From Streptomyces sp. NP160 (GTDB lineage Bacteria; Actinomycetota; Actinomycetes; Actinomycetales; Quadrisphaeraceae): a stretch of DNA of 64,000 nt. The DNA lies in the NCBI RefSeq assembly GCF_006335115.1, contig NZ_VDMJ01000037.1, forward strand, positions 1 through 64,000, read 5' to 3'. Every line of letters starts with the position of its first letter. Positions within the stretch are counted from its first letter, which is position 1. This document shows, piece after piece, positions 53,809-61,349 of the stretch. The notes under the pieces are model-generated. The model did not search any database, was not told where the DNA came from, and saw only the letters and a program-made list of their open reading frames with translations. Position numbers and translations under genes: made by a program.

Positions 53809-55011
53809 TCAGGTGGTGCGGACGGCGAGCACGGCGACGTCGTCGTCGCGGTGGCCGTGCAGCAGGTCGGGCAGGAGGGTGTCGAGGAGGTCGTCCAGGT
53901 CGCGGTGGCCCTCGCGCTCCAGCTCGGCCAGCAGCGCCGCGGTGCCCTGCTCCAGGTCCGCCTCGCGCCGCTCCACGAGCCCGTCGGTGTGCAGCAGCAG
54001 GGTCGCGCCGGGCGGGAGGGTGCAGCGGTGGTCCCGGCGGGCGGACCCGGGCAGCACGCCCACCATGAGGTCAGGCCCGCTCGCCCCACCGGTGGCGGGC
54101 ACCACGGACGCGTGGACGTGCCCGCCGGGACCGGTCCGCAGCAGCACCGGGTGCGGGTGGCCGGCGCTGCTCCACACCAGGCGCCGCGGCCCGCCGGGCA
54201 GCTCGGGCGGGTCCAGGCGCGCCACCAGCACGGTCGCCATGACGTCCAGGCCCAGCCGGTCCAGGGCCGTCTCGGTGCGGGCGACCAGCGCCGACGGCTC
54301 CTGCCCGCCCTCCACGGCGTAGGCGCGCAGCACCGCGCGGACCTGGCCCATGGCGGCGGCGGCGCGGATGTCGTGGCCCATGACGTCACCGATGACCAGC
54401 GTCGTGGCCCCCGAGGGGTCGACGAGGGCGTCGTACCAGTCACCGCCCACCTGGTCCCCGGAGCTGGCCGGGGTGTACCGGGCGACCAGCTGCAGGCCCT
54501 GCGGCTGCGGCAGGTGCGTGAGCATGGCGGACTGCAGCGTGCGGGCGGCCTGGCGGCGGTCCTGCAGCTGCGCCAGGTGCGAGCGGCGCACGCCCGCCAC
54601 CGTCGCCGCCACCGCGGTGGAGGTCCCCACCACGGCGCAGCTGATGAGCGTGGTGAGCGGCGGGGTGCCGTCGAGGACGCACGTCCACAGCGCGACCAGC
54701 ACCGACATCGCCCCGACCAGCGCCACGTGCCAGCGGGCGCCGCCGATGGCCGTCAGCGTGGGCGCCAGCGCGAACGCGCCGGCGATGTTGGCCGCGCCGG
54801 GGTCGCCGCTGACCTCACCCGAGACCAGGTCGGTGACGGCCAGCCCGACCACGGCGGCCACGCCCAGCCACAGCCAGCGGCGGGTCGGCCTCAGCAGGAC
54901 GTGGTCGTCCCCGACGGCACCGGCGGGCGGAACGACGAGAGCCGCGCCGCCCCGTCCGTCCCTCCGTCCGTCCCCCCGTCCGTCCCCGTCCACGGGCCCA
55001 GCGTGCCGCAC
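53809..55011 (-). CDS. Membrane SpoIIE-type PP2C phosphatase
   Basis: A 400-residue protein. About four hydrophobic helices at residues 45-165 (WLWLGVAAVVGLAV, TTLISCAVVGTSTAVAATVA) anchor it. A short coiled linker (HLAQLQDRRQAARTLQSAML) leads to the SpoIIE phosphatase: VGGDWYDALVDPSGATTLVI, GDVMGHDIRA, SSAGHPHPVLL, LLLHTDGLVE. It would dephosphorylate a STAS protein in a partner switch. The N-terminal tail DGDGRGDGRRDGRGG is coded by a GTCC-rich short tandem repeat (54952-54990). GTG at 55011 or 54993. Confidence 0.9.
   Translation of the reverse strand: MRHAGPVDGDGRGDGRRDGRGGAALVVPPAGAVGDDHVLLRPTRRWLWLGVAAVVGLAVTDLVSGEVSGDPGAANIAGAFALAPTLTAIGGARWHVALVGAMSVLVALWTCVLDGTPPLTTLISCAVVGTSTAVAATVAGVRRSHLAQLQDRRQAARTLQSAMLTHLPQPQGLQLVARYTPASSGDQVGGDWYDALVDPSGATTLVIGDVMGHDIRAAAAMGQVRAVLRAYAVEGGQEPSALVARTETALDRLGLDVMATVLVARLDPPELPGGPRRLVWSSAGHPHPVLLRTGPGGHVHASVVPATGGASGPDLMVGVLPGSARRDHRCTLPPGATLLLHTDGLVERREADLEQGTAALLAELEREGHRDLDDLLDTLLPDLLHGHRDDDVAVLAVRTT
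54952..54990. repeat. GTCC short tandem repeat at a gene start
   Basis: CCGTCCGTC, CTCCGTCCGTC and CCCCGTCCGTCCC follow each other, about eight near-perfect GTCC/CGTC units, near the 5' end of the SpoIIE-type phosphatase gene. Gain or loss of one four-base unit would shift the frame if the real start is the upstream GTG. Confidence 0.5.
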
Positions 55012-55037
55012 GCGGCTGGGAGCTGTAGGCAGGAGAC

Positions 55038-55193
55038 ATGAGCGAGAGCACCCACGAGAGCGGCGTCGGCAAGACCGGAGGGCTTCCGGGCGCCAACGCG
55101 GACCCGGCGGCGGCCGAGACCCCCGAGCGCGAGCTGCAGGAGCTGCAGGCCGGCGAGGTGTCCCCGCCGGAGCCCGGCAGCGCCGGCGACTGA
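55038..55193 (+). CDS. Small acidic protein, 51 residues
   Basis: ATG at 55038, two bases after an AGGAGA ribosome site, and a stop at 55191-55193. The product is acidic and hydrophilic (ETPERELQELQAGEVSPPEP) with no membrane helix and few hydrophobic residues, so it is probably disordered. The ribosome site and the high GC at third positions support coding. It is divergent from the SpoIIE phosphatase gene, 27 bases from its GTG. No family is recognised. Confidence 0.6.
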   Translation: MSESTHESGVGKTGGLPGANADPAAAETPERELQELQAGEVSPPEPGSAGD

Positions 55194-55248
55194 GCGCGGC
55201 GGCCGCTCGCCGGCCGCTCCCGCCGTCGTCGTCGTCCTGGTCGGAGGG

Positions 55249-55740
55249 TCAGGACGACGACGGCACCGCCGCCACCGCCCGCTCCAGCTCGGCGACGTCG
55301 ATCCTGTCCATGGTCATCATCGACTGCATCGCAGCGCGGGCCCGGTCGGGGTCGGGGTCGGCCAGGAGCTCGGTGAGGCGCTCGGGCACCACCTGCCAGG
55401 AGAAGCCCCACGGGTCCTTCAGCCACCCGCACCGGCTCTCCTCGCCACCGCCGGCGACGAGCCCGTCCCAGTACTGGTCCGTCTCGGCCTGGTCGGCGGT
55501 GTGCACCTGGATGCTCACCGCCTCGTTGGGGGTGAACGCCGGCCCGCCGTTGAGGCCGAGGAAGCGCCGGCCGTCGAGGGTGAACTCCACGGTGAGCACC
55601 GCTCCTTCGCTGACGCTGGGGTTGTCGGCGGGGGAGCGCACCACGGCGTCGACGGAGCTGTTCGGGAACAGCTCGGTGTAGCGCCGTGCGGCCTCCTCCG
55701 CTGCGCCGTCGAACCACAGGCAGGTCACCATCTCGGGCAT
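55249..55740 (-). CDS. VOC family protein (PhnB-like)
   Basis: A 163-residue glyoxalase-fold protein. Start PEMVTCLWFDGAAEEAARRY is that of the PhnB/3-demethylubiquinone methyltransferase-like group; VSIQVHTADQAETDQYWDGL and CGWLKDPWGFSWQVVP complete the fold. The last 45 residues are helical. The role is unknown, possibly small-molecule binding or resistance. ATG at 55740 has a GGAAGGA ribosome site; 14 residues further upstream belong to the leader. Divergent from the sirtuin gene. Confidence 0.9.
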   Translation of the reverse strand: MPEMVTCLWFDGAAEEAARRYTELFPNSSVDAVVRSPADNPSVSEGAVLTVEFTLDGRRFLGLNGGPAFTPNEAVSIQVHTADQAETDQYWDGLVAGGGEESRCGWLKDPWGFSWQVVPERLTELLADPDPDRARAAMQSMMTMDRIDVAELERAVAAVPSSS

Positions 55741-55822
55741 CTCTCGTCCTTCCCTCGGGGGTCCTCGCGAGTGTGACCGCACGGGCGCGCGGGAGTCATC
55801 GGTGCTGGCTTAGCGTGACCCG

Positions 55823-56749
55823 GTGAGCGAGCCTGCAGCCGGAGCGGTCGAGGCGCTGGTCGAGCTGCTGGCCTCCGCCCGGGCGTCGGGGCGGGGGGTC
55901 ATGGCGCTGACCGGCGCCGGCATGTCCACGGCGTCGGGCATCCCCGACTACCGCGGTCCCACCGGCTCGCAGCGCAAGGGCTCGCCGATGCGGTACGAGG
56001 AGTTCCTCCACGACGCCGAGGGCCGCCGCCGCTACTGGGCGCGCTCCTACGTCGGCTGGTGGCAGATCGCGACGGCGCGGCCGAACGCCGCGCACACGGC
56101 GGTGGCCGACCTGCAGCGCTGCGGGGCGGTGGGGGCGCTCGTGACCCAGAACGTCGACGGGCTGCACCAGGCAGCCGGCAGCGAGCGGGTGCTGGAGCTG
56201 CACGGGACGCTCGCCCGGGTGGTCTGCCTGGACTGCGGCGCCGTCGTGCCGCGGGTGCAGATGGACCGGCGGCTGCGCGCCGCGAACCCCGGCTTCGCCG
56301 AGGCGGCCGAGTCCGTGGCCGACGAGCTGCGGGTGAACCCCGACGGCGACGTCGACCTGCCCGAGGACCTCGTGGCCTCGTTCGTGGTGGTGCCGTGCCC
56401 GGTGTGCGAGGTGGGCACGCTGAAGCCGGACGTCGTCTACTTCGGCGAGCCGGTCCCCAAGGACCGGGTGGAGCGCTCCTACGACCTGCTCGAGCTGGCG
56501 CCGGCGCTGCTGGTGCTCGGCTCGTCGCTGACGGTGATGAGCGGCTACCGGTTCGTGCGGGCGGCGGTGCGCCGCGGCCAGCCGGTGGCGGTGGTCACCG
56601 ACGGCGCCACCCGCGCCGACGGCGACCCGGTGCTCAAGGTGGCGGCCCCCGTGCAGGAGCTGCTGCCGCGGCTCGTCTCGGACCTGGCCGCCCTGCCCGA
56701 CCGGGACGGCGACGCCGAGCCCGCGGGCGTGGTGGCTGCGTCCCGCTGA
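55823..56749 (+). CDS. NAD-dependent deacetylase, Sir2 family
   Basis: A 308-residue sirtuin. NAD motifs GAGMSTASGIPDYRG at 31-45 and TQNVDGLHQAAG; catalytic His in LELHG; zinc Cys pairs in VCLDCGA and CPVCEVG with a longer gap between them than in classical sirtuins (about 55 residues). It removes acyl groups from protein lysines. GTG at 55823; the leader TAGCGTGACCCG has TAGCGT, a possible -10 box for a nearly leaderless message. It ends before a large repeat stem. Confidence 0.93.
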   Translation: MSEPAAGAVEALVELLASARASGRGVMALTGAGMSTASGIPDYRGPTGSQRKGSPMRYEEFLHDAEGRRRYWARSYVGWWQIATARPNAAHTAVADLQRCGAVGALVTQNVDGLHQAAGSERVLELHGTLARVVCLDCGAVVPRVQMDRRLRAANPGFAEAAESVADELRVNPDGDVDLPEDLVASFVVVPCPVCEVGTLKPDVVYFGEPVPKDRVERSYDLLELAPALLVLGSSLTVMSGYRFVRAAVRRGQPVAVVTDGATRADGDPVLKVAAPVQELLPRLVSDLAALPDRDGDAEPAGVVAASR

Positions 56750-56810
56750 CCCCCGCACCCGCGCGGGCAGGGGGGCTGCTGCGGTCCGCCGCCACGAGGT
56801 GCCCGACCCG

Positions 56811-56913
56811 GCCCGGAAGTGCCGGAACCCTGCCCGGAAGTGCCGGAACCCTGCCCGGAGGTGTCGGAACCGGACCTCGGTCCCGACACCTCCGGGCAGG
56901 GTTCCGGCACTTC
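56811..56913. repeat. 21-bp tandem repeat ending in a 31-bp perfect stem-loop
   Basis: Units GCCCGGAAGTGCCGGAACCC at 56811 and 56832 are identical over 21 bases; a third at 56853 differs (GCCCGGAGGTGTCGGAACCG). Bases 56837-56867 pair perfectly (31 of 31) with 56883-56913 around a 15-base loop. It sits in the 223-base gap between the converging sirtuin and acyl-CoA dehydrogenase genes. It could end transcripts of both. The tandem unit outside the stem offers two alternative left arms. Confidence 0.75.
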
Positions 56914-56972
56914 GGGGTGTCCTCCACGAAGGCCGGGCTCGACGGCGCGGCCCCCCCCGCCGTCGTGCCTCC

Positions 56973-59111
56973 TCAGCTGGCGATGTGGGCGCCCAGCCAG
57001 CCCTCCGGCAGCCCGAACGCGTCCACCACGCGCAGCGCGTGCGGGCGCACCTGCGCGCACAGCGCGTTGACCGCGGTGGTCAGCTCGCGGCTGCGGCCGG
57101 CGGTGATGAGCCCGCGCTCGAGGTACCAGGCGCGGTCGGCCTCCACCACCGAGAGCACGTGCAGGTCGAGCAGGCGGGACAGGAGCACCTTCGCGCGCTC
57201 GTCGTCGGCGCGGCCGATGGCCGCGTCGGCGGTGCGGGCCACCCACGCGTCGAGGTGGGCGCGCGCGGCGAGCACCAGGTGGTCCTGCACCTCGTTCATC
57301 ACCGTGAAGCCGCTCTCGCCGGCCTGCGCGCGCTTGCGCATGCGCAGCGCCAGGCTCTCCAGCGTCCGGCGCTCGCGGTGCTCGAGCATGCGCAGCTGCC
57401 ACGCCCTGTCGAAGAGCTCGGCGTCGGCGTCGTCCTGGCCCGCGGCGGCGTGCTTCTGGGCGCCCCGCTGGCGCAGCGCACCGATGTCGGTGACCACCTC
57501 GCCGACGAACCCGGCGACGGCGCGGGCGGGGGTGCGCCCGGCGTAGGCGTCCACCAGGGACGTCGTCACGGCCTTCGCCTGCCCGATCTTCCCGGCGCCC
57601 TTGAGGGCGTCGCGGTGCTCGGAGAGCAGGTGCTTGCCCAGCAGCTGCATGAGCACCGTGTTGTCGCCCTCGAAGGTGGTGAAGACGTCGGTGTCGCCCT
57701 TGAGCTGCGCGATCCGGTTCTCCGAGAGGAACCCGGAGCCGCCGCAGGCCTCGCGCGCCTCCTGCAGGGAGCGGGTGGCGTGCCAGGTGAGCAGCGCCTT
57801 CATGCCGGCGGCCTTCGCCTCCAGCGCCTTCTGCGGGCCGGGCGTCGGCGCGGCGCCGAGGAGCACGGGGTTGGTCACGCGGTGCAGCTCGGCGACGACG
57901 TCGTCCTGCGCGAGGGCGTACACGGCGGAGGAGGCCAGCAGCGGCAGCAGCCGTCGCTGGTGGGTGCGGTAGTCGAGGAGCGTGACCTCCTCGCCCTCCG
58001 CCCCGCCGGCCTTCGGGAACTGCGCGCGCCGCTCGGCGTAGGTGACCGCGATGGCCAGCCCGGTCTTCGCGGCGGCCAGCGCGGCGCCGCCGATGCAGAC
58101 GCGGCCCTTGACCAGCGCGCCGAGCGTGGTGAAGAAGCGGGCGTTGTCGCTGGCGATGGAGGAGGAGTAGGTGCCGTCCTCGGCCACCTGCCCGTACCTG
58201 TTGAGCAGGTTCTCGCGCGGCACGCGGACGTGGTCGAACATGATCCGGCCGTTGTCCACGCCGTTGAGGCCCATCTTGCGCCCGCAGTCGCTCAGCGTGA
58301 CGCCGGGCAAGGCGTTCCCGGCCTCGTCGCGGATCGGCACCAGCACGGCGTGCACTCCGTGCTTCTTCCCCCGCGTCACCAGCTGGGCGTAGACGACGGC
58401 CATCCGGGCGTCGCGCGCGGCGTTGCCGATGTAGTCCTTGCGGGCCTCGGGGCCGGGGGAGTGGACGACCAGCTCGCCGGTGGCCTCGTCGTAGGTGGCG
58501 GTGGTGCGCAGGTTGGCGACGTCGGAGCCGTGCCCGGTCTCCGTCATCGCGAAGCAGCCGAGCAGGTCGGTCTCCACGGCGTCGCGCAGGAAGCGCTCGT
58601 GGTGCTCGGCGGTGCCGAGCGCCTGGATCGAGCCCGCGAACAGGCCCCACTGCACGCCCGCCTTGATGGTCAGGGACAGGTCGGCGTGGCCGAGCATCTC
58701 GAAGTTCACCGTCTGCGCGCCGACGCTGTCGCCGCCGATGCCGCCGGTGGCGCTGGCGGCGAAGCCGTAGCGGTGCTCCCCGGTGGCGACGATCTCCTGC
58801 AGGCGCTGCAGCGTGACCGCGCGGTGCTCCTCGGTGGAGAGGTGGTCGGTCGGCTCGCACCAGGCGGCGGGGATGGTGGTGCGGGCGCGGTCGCGCACGT
58901 GCGCCCAGCGCCCGTCGAGCACCTTCTGGACGGCGCGCGGGTCGGCGGCGAGCTGTGCGGGGTCCACCGGCCAGACGTGGCCGGCCCGGCCCTCGGCCTG
59001 CCCGTCCAGGCGGCTCGGCGAACCGTCGGAGGTCTCGGCGACGCCGGCGGCCACGTCAGCCGTGGCGGTGCTGTCGGTGCGGGCCGCGCTCTCGGTGGCG
59101 GGGGTGCTCAT
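56973..59111 (-). CDS. fadE5: Acyl-CoA dehydrogenase/oxidase-like (FadE5-type)
   Basis: A 712-residue flavoprotein. The first 60 residues are disordered. The acyl-CoA dehydrogenase core has FAMTETGHGSDVANLRTTAT, SIASDNARFFTTLGALVKGR and the oxidase-like FTTFEGDNTVLMQLLGKHL; the helical end (about 560-712) is longer than in FadE proteins of 380-400 residues. It makes the first double bond in fatty-acid breakdown. Gene order with fadA2, fabG4 and htdX resembles the mycobacterial Rv0241c-Rv0244c locus. Its start overlaps the TetR stop by four bases, so the two are coupled. The oxidase alternative stays open. Confidence 0.88.
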   Translation of the reverse strand: MSTPATESAARTDSTATADVAAGVAETSDGSPSRLDGQAEGRAGHVWPVDPAQLAADPRAVQKVLDGRWAHVRDRARTTIPAAWCEPTDHLSTEEHRAVTLQRLQEIVATGEHRYGFAASATGGIGGDSVGAQTVNFEMLGHADLSLTIKAGVQWGLFAGSIQALGTAEHHERFLRDAVETDLLGCFAMTETGHGSDVANLRTTATYDEATGELVVHSPGPEARKDYIGNAARDARMAVVYAQLVTRGKKHGVHAVLVPIRDEAGNALPGVTLSDCGRKMGLNGVDNGRIMFDHVRVPRENLLNRYGQVAEDGTYSSSIASDNARFFTTLGALVKGRVCIGGAALAAAKTGLAIAVTYAERRAQFPKAGGAEGEEVTLLDYRTHQRRLLPLLASSAVYALAQDDVVAELHRVTNPVLLGAAPTPGPQKALEAKAAGMKALLTWHATRSLQEAREACGGSGFLSENRIAQLKGDTDVFTTFEGDNTVLMQLLGKHLLSEHRDALKGAGKIGQAKAVTTSLVDAYAGRTPARAVAGFVGEVVTDIGALRQRGAQKHAAAGQDDADAELFDRAWQLRMLEHRERRTLESLALRMRKRAQAGESGFTVMNEVQDHLVLAARAHLDAWVARTADAAIGRADDERAKVLLSRLLDLHVLSVVEADRAWYLERGLITAGRSRELTTAVNALCAQVRPHALRVVDAFGLPEGWLGAHIAS

Positions 59112-59890
59112 GGCGTCTCCTCCAGGTGGTCCCGGGCCGCCGGGTCTCGACGGCCTGTCGTCGGGGTCGTGTCGTGTGCGGTGGGCGGTGAGGACGACGA
59201 CGGCGGCGTCGTCAGCGGAGCCCGCGACAGCCCGCCCCACGCCAGGGCGGTGAGCTGCTCGGCGAGCACGTCGGCGGGCGTGCGGCGGCCGCCGTCGGGC
59301 ACCGGGGCGCTCATCCAGTGGTCCGCGGCGGCCCGGACCATGCCCACCAGGCCGTGGGCCCACGGCTCGGCGGTGGCGGCGTCGAGGCCGGCGGTGCGCA
59401 GCTGGCGGGCGATGGAGCGGGCGAACTCCGCGCTGACCGCCTGCGTCAGCCCGGCCAGCGGGTCAGCGGCTCCGCCGGAGCTGCTCGTGGCCATCGAGCC
59501 GGCGCCGCGGGTGACGAACCAGTACACGTCGGGGTCGTGCTCGACCAGGCGCAGGTAGGTGGCGATGACGGCGCCGAGGGCGGCGCGGGGGCGGTCGTGC
59601 TGGGCGGCCGCGGCCACCAGGTCGCGCAGGATGCGCCGGCTCACGCGGTCGGCGACGGCGAGGTAGAGCTGCTCCTTGTCGGCGAAGTGCCGGTACAGCG
59701 CGGTCTTGCTGGTGCCGGCGGCGGCGGCGATCTCGTCGACCCCCACGCCGGGGCCGTGCTGGGTGATGGCCCGCAGCGCCGCCTGCACGAGCTCCTCGCG
59801 GCGGGCCCGGCGGTGGGCCTCCCAGCGGGTGCTGCGCCCGTCCGCGGGCGCAGCAGCCGTCGGCAGCGGCGTCGTCGCAGCGGGTGTCAC
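59108..59890 (-). CDS. TetR family transcriptional regulator
   Basis: A 260-residue TetR regulator. The helix-turn-helix is GVGVDEIAAAAGTSKTALYR followed by HFADKEQLYLAVADR, the family hallmark; the C-terminal part is the ligand domain. The last 35 residues are Thr/Ser/Pro-rich and probably disordered. It lies between the thiolase (divergent) and the dehydrogenase (coupled, downstream), with a GGTACC-type palindrome in its promoter. It likely senses an acyl-CoA and controls both directions. GTG at 59890. Confidence 0.9.
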   Translation of the reverse strand: MTPAATTPLPTAAAPADGRSTRWEAHRRARREELVQAALRAITQHGPGVGVDEIAAAAGTSKTALYRHFADKEQLYLAVADRVSRRILRDLVAAAAQHDRPRAALGAVIATYLRLVEHDPDVYWFVTRGAGSMATSSSGGAADPLAGLTQAVSAEFARSIARQLRTAGLDAATAEPWAHGLVGMVRAAADHWMSAPVPDGGRRTPADVLAEQLTALAWGGLSRAPLTTPPSSSSPPTAHDTTPTTGRRDPAARDHLEETP

Positions 59891-59904
59891 GGTGCGAGCG
59901 TAAC

Positions 59905-59939
59905 CCGGTACCCGCAGTACCCGCTACCTCCAGTACCGG
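59905..59939. promoter_or_regulatory. Candidate TetR operator between TetR and thiolase genes
   Basis: CCGGTAC (59905-59911) and GTACCGG (59933-59939) are perfect inverted repeats with a further GTACC between them and a CGGTACCG palindrome at 59955-59962, eight bases before the thiolase start. Several GTACC half-sites in 60 bases between divergent genes fit an autoregulated TetR control region. Confidence 0.55.
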
Positions 59940-59969
59940 ATAGACCACGGCTGCCGGTACCGTCGGCGG

Positions 59970-61349
59970 GTGGCCACCTCCACCGCTCCCTCCTCCGCCT
60001 CCGCGGCCCCGCCGACGGGACTGCGCGACGCCGTCGTCGTCGCCGCGGACCGCACCCCCTTCTCCCGGGCCGGGCGCGCCTACGCGCGCGCCTCCAGCCA
60101 GGACCTCCTCGCCGCCGCGCTGGACGGCCTCACCGCCCGCACCGGCCTGGCGGGGGAGCGCCTCGGCGCGGTCGTCGCCGGCTCCGTGCTGCGCCACAGC
60201 ACCGACCTCAACCTCACCCGCGAGGCGCTGCTGTCCAGCGCGCTGGCGCCCACCACGCCCACCACGGACCTGTCGATGGCGTGCGCCACCGGCCTGGAGG
60301 CGGCGGTCATCGTGGCCAACGCCATCCGCGTCGGCCAGATCGACGCGGGTGTCGCCGGAGGCGCCGACTCCGCCAGCGACGCCCCTCTCGCCGTCAGCGA
60401 CGACCTGCGCCGCACCCTCCTCGCCACCCGCTCCGCGCGCTCGGTGCCGCAGCGCCTCAGGGCGCTCGCCGGCCTGCGCCCCGGAGCCGTGCGCATCGAG
60501 GCCCCGCGCAACGCCGAGCCGCGCACCGGGCTGTCGATGGGGGAGCACGCGGCGCTGACCGCCGCCGCCTGGGGCGTCAGCCGCGCCGCGCAGGACGGGC
60601 TGGCCGCCCGCAGCCACCACGCCCTCGCCAGGGCCTGGGACGAGGGCTTCTTCGACGACCTCGTCACCAGCTGCCTGGGGCTGCGCCGCGACGACGTGCT
60701 GCGGCCCTCCACCAGCGTGGAGGCGCTCGCCGCGCTGCAGCCCGCGTTCGGCCGCGACCTGCCCGCGGACCAGACCGGCGCCGCCACCATGACCGCCGGC
60801 AACTCCACGCCGCTGACCGACGGCGCCGCCGTCGTCCTGCTGGCCACCCGCGAGTGGGCCGAGCAGCACTCGCTGCCCGTGCTGGCGCGGGTGGTGGACG
60901 CGGAGTCGGCCGCGGTGGACTTCGTCACCGGCACCGACGGGCTGCTCACCGCCCCCGTCTACGCCATGCCGCGCCTGCTGGACCGGATCGGGTGGACGCT
61001 GCAGGACGCCGACGTCCTGGAGGTCCACGAGGCCTTCGCCTCCACCGTGCTCGCCACCCTGGCCGCGTGGGAGTCCGAGGAGTTCTGCCAGCAGCGGCTC
61101 GGCCGGCCCGCCCTCGGCGCCGTCGACAGGACCCGCCTGAACCCCGTCGGCTCCTCCCTGGCCACCGGCCACCCGTTCGCCGCGACCGGCGGGCGCGTGC
61201 TCGCCACGGCCGCCAAGCAGCTGCACCAGCTCTCGGTCTCGCGCGGCACCGGCGACGGCGCAGCGCCCCACCAGCACAGGCCCCGCGCGCTCATCTCCGT
61301 GTGCGCCGCCGGCGGGCAGGGCGTGGTCATGGCGCTGGAGGCGGCGTGA
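59970..61349 (+). CDS. fadA2: Acetyl-CoA C-acyltransferase (thiolase, FadA2-type)
   Basis: A 459-residue thiolase. Nucleophile Cys 105 in LSMACATGLEAAV; His in NPVGSSLATGHPFAATGGR; second Cys in SVCAAGGQGVVM, giving the full thiolase set. It cleaves 3-ketoacyl-CoA in the last step of beta-oxidation. GTG at 59970. The stop overlaps the next start by one base (TGATG), so the three genes 59970-63687 form an operon. Longer than a typical thiolase (390) because of an extended N-terminus and loop, as in FadA2/FadI types. Confidence 0.92.
   Translation: MATSTAPSSASAAPPTGLRDAVVVAADRTPFSRAGRAYARASSQDLLAAALDGLTARTGLAGERLGAVVAGSVLRHSTDLNLTREALLSSALAPTTPTTDLSMACATGLEAAVIVANAIRVGQIDAGVAGGADSASDAPLAVSDDLRRTLLATRSARSVPQRLRALAGLRPGAVRIEAPRNAEPRTGLSMGEHAALTAAAWGVSRAAQDGLAARSHHALARAWDEGFFDDLVTSCLGLRRDDVLRPSTSVEALAALQPAFGRDLPADQTGAATMTAGNSTPLTDGAAVVLLATREWAEQHSLPVLARVVDAESAAVDFVTGTDGLLTAPVYAMPRLLDRIGWTLQDADVLEVHEAFASTVLATLAAWESEEFCQQRLGRPALGAVDRTRLNPVGSSLATGHPFAATGGRVLATAAKQLHQLSVSRGTGDGAAPHQHRPRALISVCAAGGQGVVMALEAA

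Noticed and set aside
51197-54322. A plus-strand frame of over 1000 codons opposite hrpA
   Set aside because: Antisense of hrpA; low-complexity translation and no start signal or domain.
56811-56873. CRISPR or integrase attachment site for the 21-bp units
   Set aside because: Units are directly adjacent without spacers and no integrase or tRNA end is present.
56799-59558. A 919-codon plus-strand frame opposite the acyl-CoA dehydrogenase
   Set aside because: Antisense shadow; begins in the repeat element and shows no family.
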